From contig BNXY01000092.1 of assembly GCA_025999935.1 (NCBI GenBank), positions 1 through 5,963 of the forward strand: 5,963 bases of DNA. The letters run 5' to 3'. The stretch comes from Bacteroidia bacterium (GTDB lineage Bacteria > Bacteroidota > Bacteroidia > Bacteroidales > Azobacteroidaceae). Position 1 is the first letter of the stretch. Every line of letters starts with the position of its first letter. This document shows positions 4,740-5,963 of this stretch, one piece after another. The notes beneath the pieces were generated by a model. It made no database searches. It was given only the letters and a program-made list of their open reading frames with translations, and was not told where the DNA came from. The position numbers and the translations under genes were made by a program.

Positions 4740-5963
4740 ATGTACAAGACTATCAGACTTTTCAGTTTACTGTTGCTGCTTCCGGCAATATCCCTTGCCC
4801 AGTCCGTATCCATCCGGCTGCCCTTTTACGCCGGGCACGAGTATTATTTCTACCTGCCGAAAGGCGCCAAACAGGACACCATCGCTACCGGGAAACTGGG
4901 ATCCGGAGGCAAGGCGTCTATCACCCTGCCCAAAAACTACCGGGGAGCCGGACGCTTCTCTATCCGGGGATACGGCAAAATATGGAATATCGTTATCAAC
5001 GGCAATGAACAAGTCGGCGTGAGTGAGCCGGATGCAGAGGAAGCAGAAACGACATTCGCCGGTTCGCCGGAAAACAGTTACCTGTTCAACGCCCTTGCCC
5101 GGCAAAACAAAATCATAAACGAATATGTCGAAGTTTCAAGCCGGGCGCAAAACCAAAGCCCGTCATTTGTGCTGGCTCCGCCCGAACAGCGTATGCAGGC
5201 ATTGGATAATGAGTATAAGGCTTTTCGCAAAGAAATAAACGACAGCCCCTTGTATGCCGCCCGCATAGTGGAAATACTTAACCTGCTGTCTGGAGTAGGC
5301 AGCTCCTTTACCATCACAGAGGACAATCTGCTGAAAGAGCAGCGGGAGTTTGTTGTCCGTAAAGTCAATTTCAACGACCTGTACACAAGTGGTTTCTGGC
5401 AGCCGGCATTCGAAGTATGGGTGCAAACTTCCGTAAACGACAGCCTGCTGCTCAGCGACGCCCGCCATATACTCAACCGGTGCGGCAACGATATACACAT
5501 CCGCAGGGAAGTAACGCAGGCCATTATCCGCATGTTCAGCAAGTATGCCAAAGACAACCTGTTGGCCGAACTCGGCACGGAATACCTGACCATGCCGCTA
5601 AACGGACAACCTGCACCGAAAATCGTTTTGACAGACGGCAGTTCATTCCAGCCCAAAAACAGCCTGATCCTTTTTTACGAAACAGGCTGCGGCAACTGCC
5701 ACAATGAACTGGAGAAACTGAAAGGTAAGTATAAGCTATTGATGGATAATAATATCCGCGTTATCTCCATAGCTGCCGACATGGACAGGGATGTATTCGC
5801 GGAAACGGCAACAGGCTTACCCTGGACAGACAAGCTTTGCGACTTCAAAGGATTTGATGGCGACAACTTCCGCAACTATGGTATTGTAGGTACTCCCACG
5901 TTTATACTGACCGACGGCGAGGGTATTGTTCGTGGACGGTATGCGCAACTGAAGGAATTGCTG
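4740..5963 (+). CDS. Secreted thioredoxin-fold (TlpA/AhpC-TSA-like) protein, open at window end
   Basis: At least 408 codons with no stop before the window edge. The last codon in the window lies where a thioredoxin fold usually finishes, so probably little is missing. Residues 1-20 form a signal peptide (FSLLLLLPAISLA, cleavage before Gln21); there is no lipobox Cys. Residues about 22-90 are beta-rich and resemble the N-terminal domain of Bacteroidetes thioredoxin-like proteins; about 115-280 are largely helical. Residues about 288-408 are the thioredoxin fold: NGQPAPKIVLTDG entry, the active-site pair in CGNC (317-320) and the cis-Pro loop GTPTFIL (384-390, Pro386). It is therefore a likely periplasmic thiol-disulfide oxidoreductase; the substrate is unknown. 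CGNC is an uncommon variant of CGPC. It starts nine bases after the RT stop and may be cotranscribed. Whether it belongs to the retroelement or is flanking host sequence cannot be told. Confidence 0.82.
   Translation, partial: MYKTIRLFSLLLLLPAISLAQSVSIRLPFYAGHEYYFYLPKGAKQDTIATGKLGSGGKASITLPKNYRGAGRFSIRGYGKIWNIVINGNEQVGVSEPDAEEAETTFAGSPENSYLFNALARQNKIINEYVEVSSRAQNQSPSFVLAPPEQRMQALDNEYKAFRKEINDSPLYAARIVEILNLLSGVGSSFTITEDNLLKEQREFVVRKVNFNDLYTSGFWQPAFEVWVQTSVNDSLLLSDARHILNRCGNDIHIRREVTQAIIRMFSKYAKDNLLAELGTEYLTMPLNGQPAPKIVLTDGSSFQPKNSLILFYETGCGNCHNELEKLKGKYKLLMDNNIRVISIAADMDRDVFAETATGLPWTDKLCDFKGFDGDNFRNYGIVGTPTFILTDGEGIVRGRYAQLKELL

Overview
This window carries what looks like a complete diversity-generating retroelement (DGR) on the plus strand. 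It has, in order: an exported target gene ending in a variable repeat (VR), a MutS-domain-I-like accessory gene, an avd gene, a template repeat (TR) and a DGR-type reverse transcriptase (RT). A secreted thioredoxin-fold gene follows. The organism is most likely a gut-type Bacteroidales bacterium. The reasons are the Fibrobacter-succinogenes-major-paralogous (FISUMP) target domain, AT-rich leaders without strong Shine-Dalgarno sequences, a Bacteroides-style -7 box (TAnnTTTG), and the closest recalled look of the RT, Avd and TlpA-like proteins. The species cannot be named from sequence alone.

Layout. 1-333 is noncoding. It holds possible divergent promoters, three helically phased TTTAAGGC repeats, a C11 tract and a strong leader hairpin with a T-tail. 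334-2064 is the DGR target reading frame: signal peptide, Bacteroidetes N-terminal motif, Ig-like domain, then a FISUMP/C-type-lectin-like domain with the VR at its extreme C-terminus. The frame is broken by one in-frame TAG at 871-873, where the Ig-like motif calls for Gln. 2065-2236 is noncoding and holds four successive stem-loops. 2237-2749 (MutS-like) and 2749-3093 (avd) overlap by one base. 3094-3262 is noncoding and rich in inverted repeats. 3263-3452 is the TR, 3516-4730 the RT. 4740-5963 is a thioredoxin-like gene still open at the window edge.

How it works together. TR and VR align without gaps over 190 bp with 15 mismatches, and every mismatch falls on a TR adenine: 15 of 50 adenines changed, 0 of 140 other bases. 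All 13 AAC codons of the TR are changed in the VR. This is the diagnostic signature of adenine-mutagenic retrohoming: TR RNA is copied by the RT-Avd complex and the mutagenized cDNA replaces the VR, altering the ligand-facing surface of an exported lectin-fold protein. The features most worth a second look are the amber codon in the target, the strong Tyr bias of the current VR, the absence of any difference between the TR and VR 3' ends, and the promoter/leader architecture.
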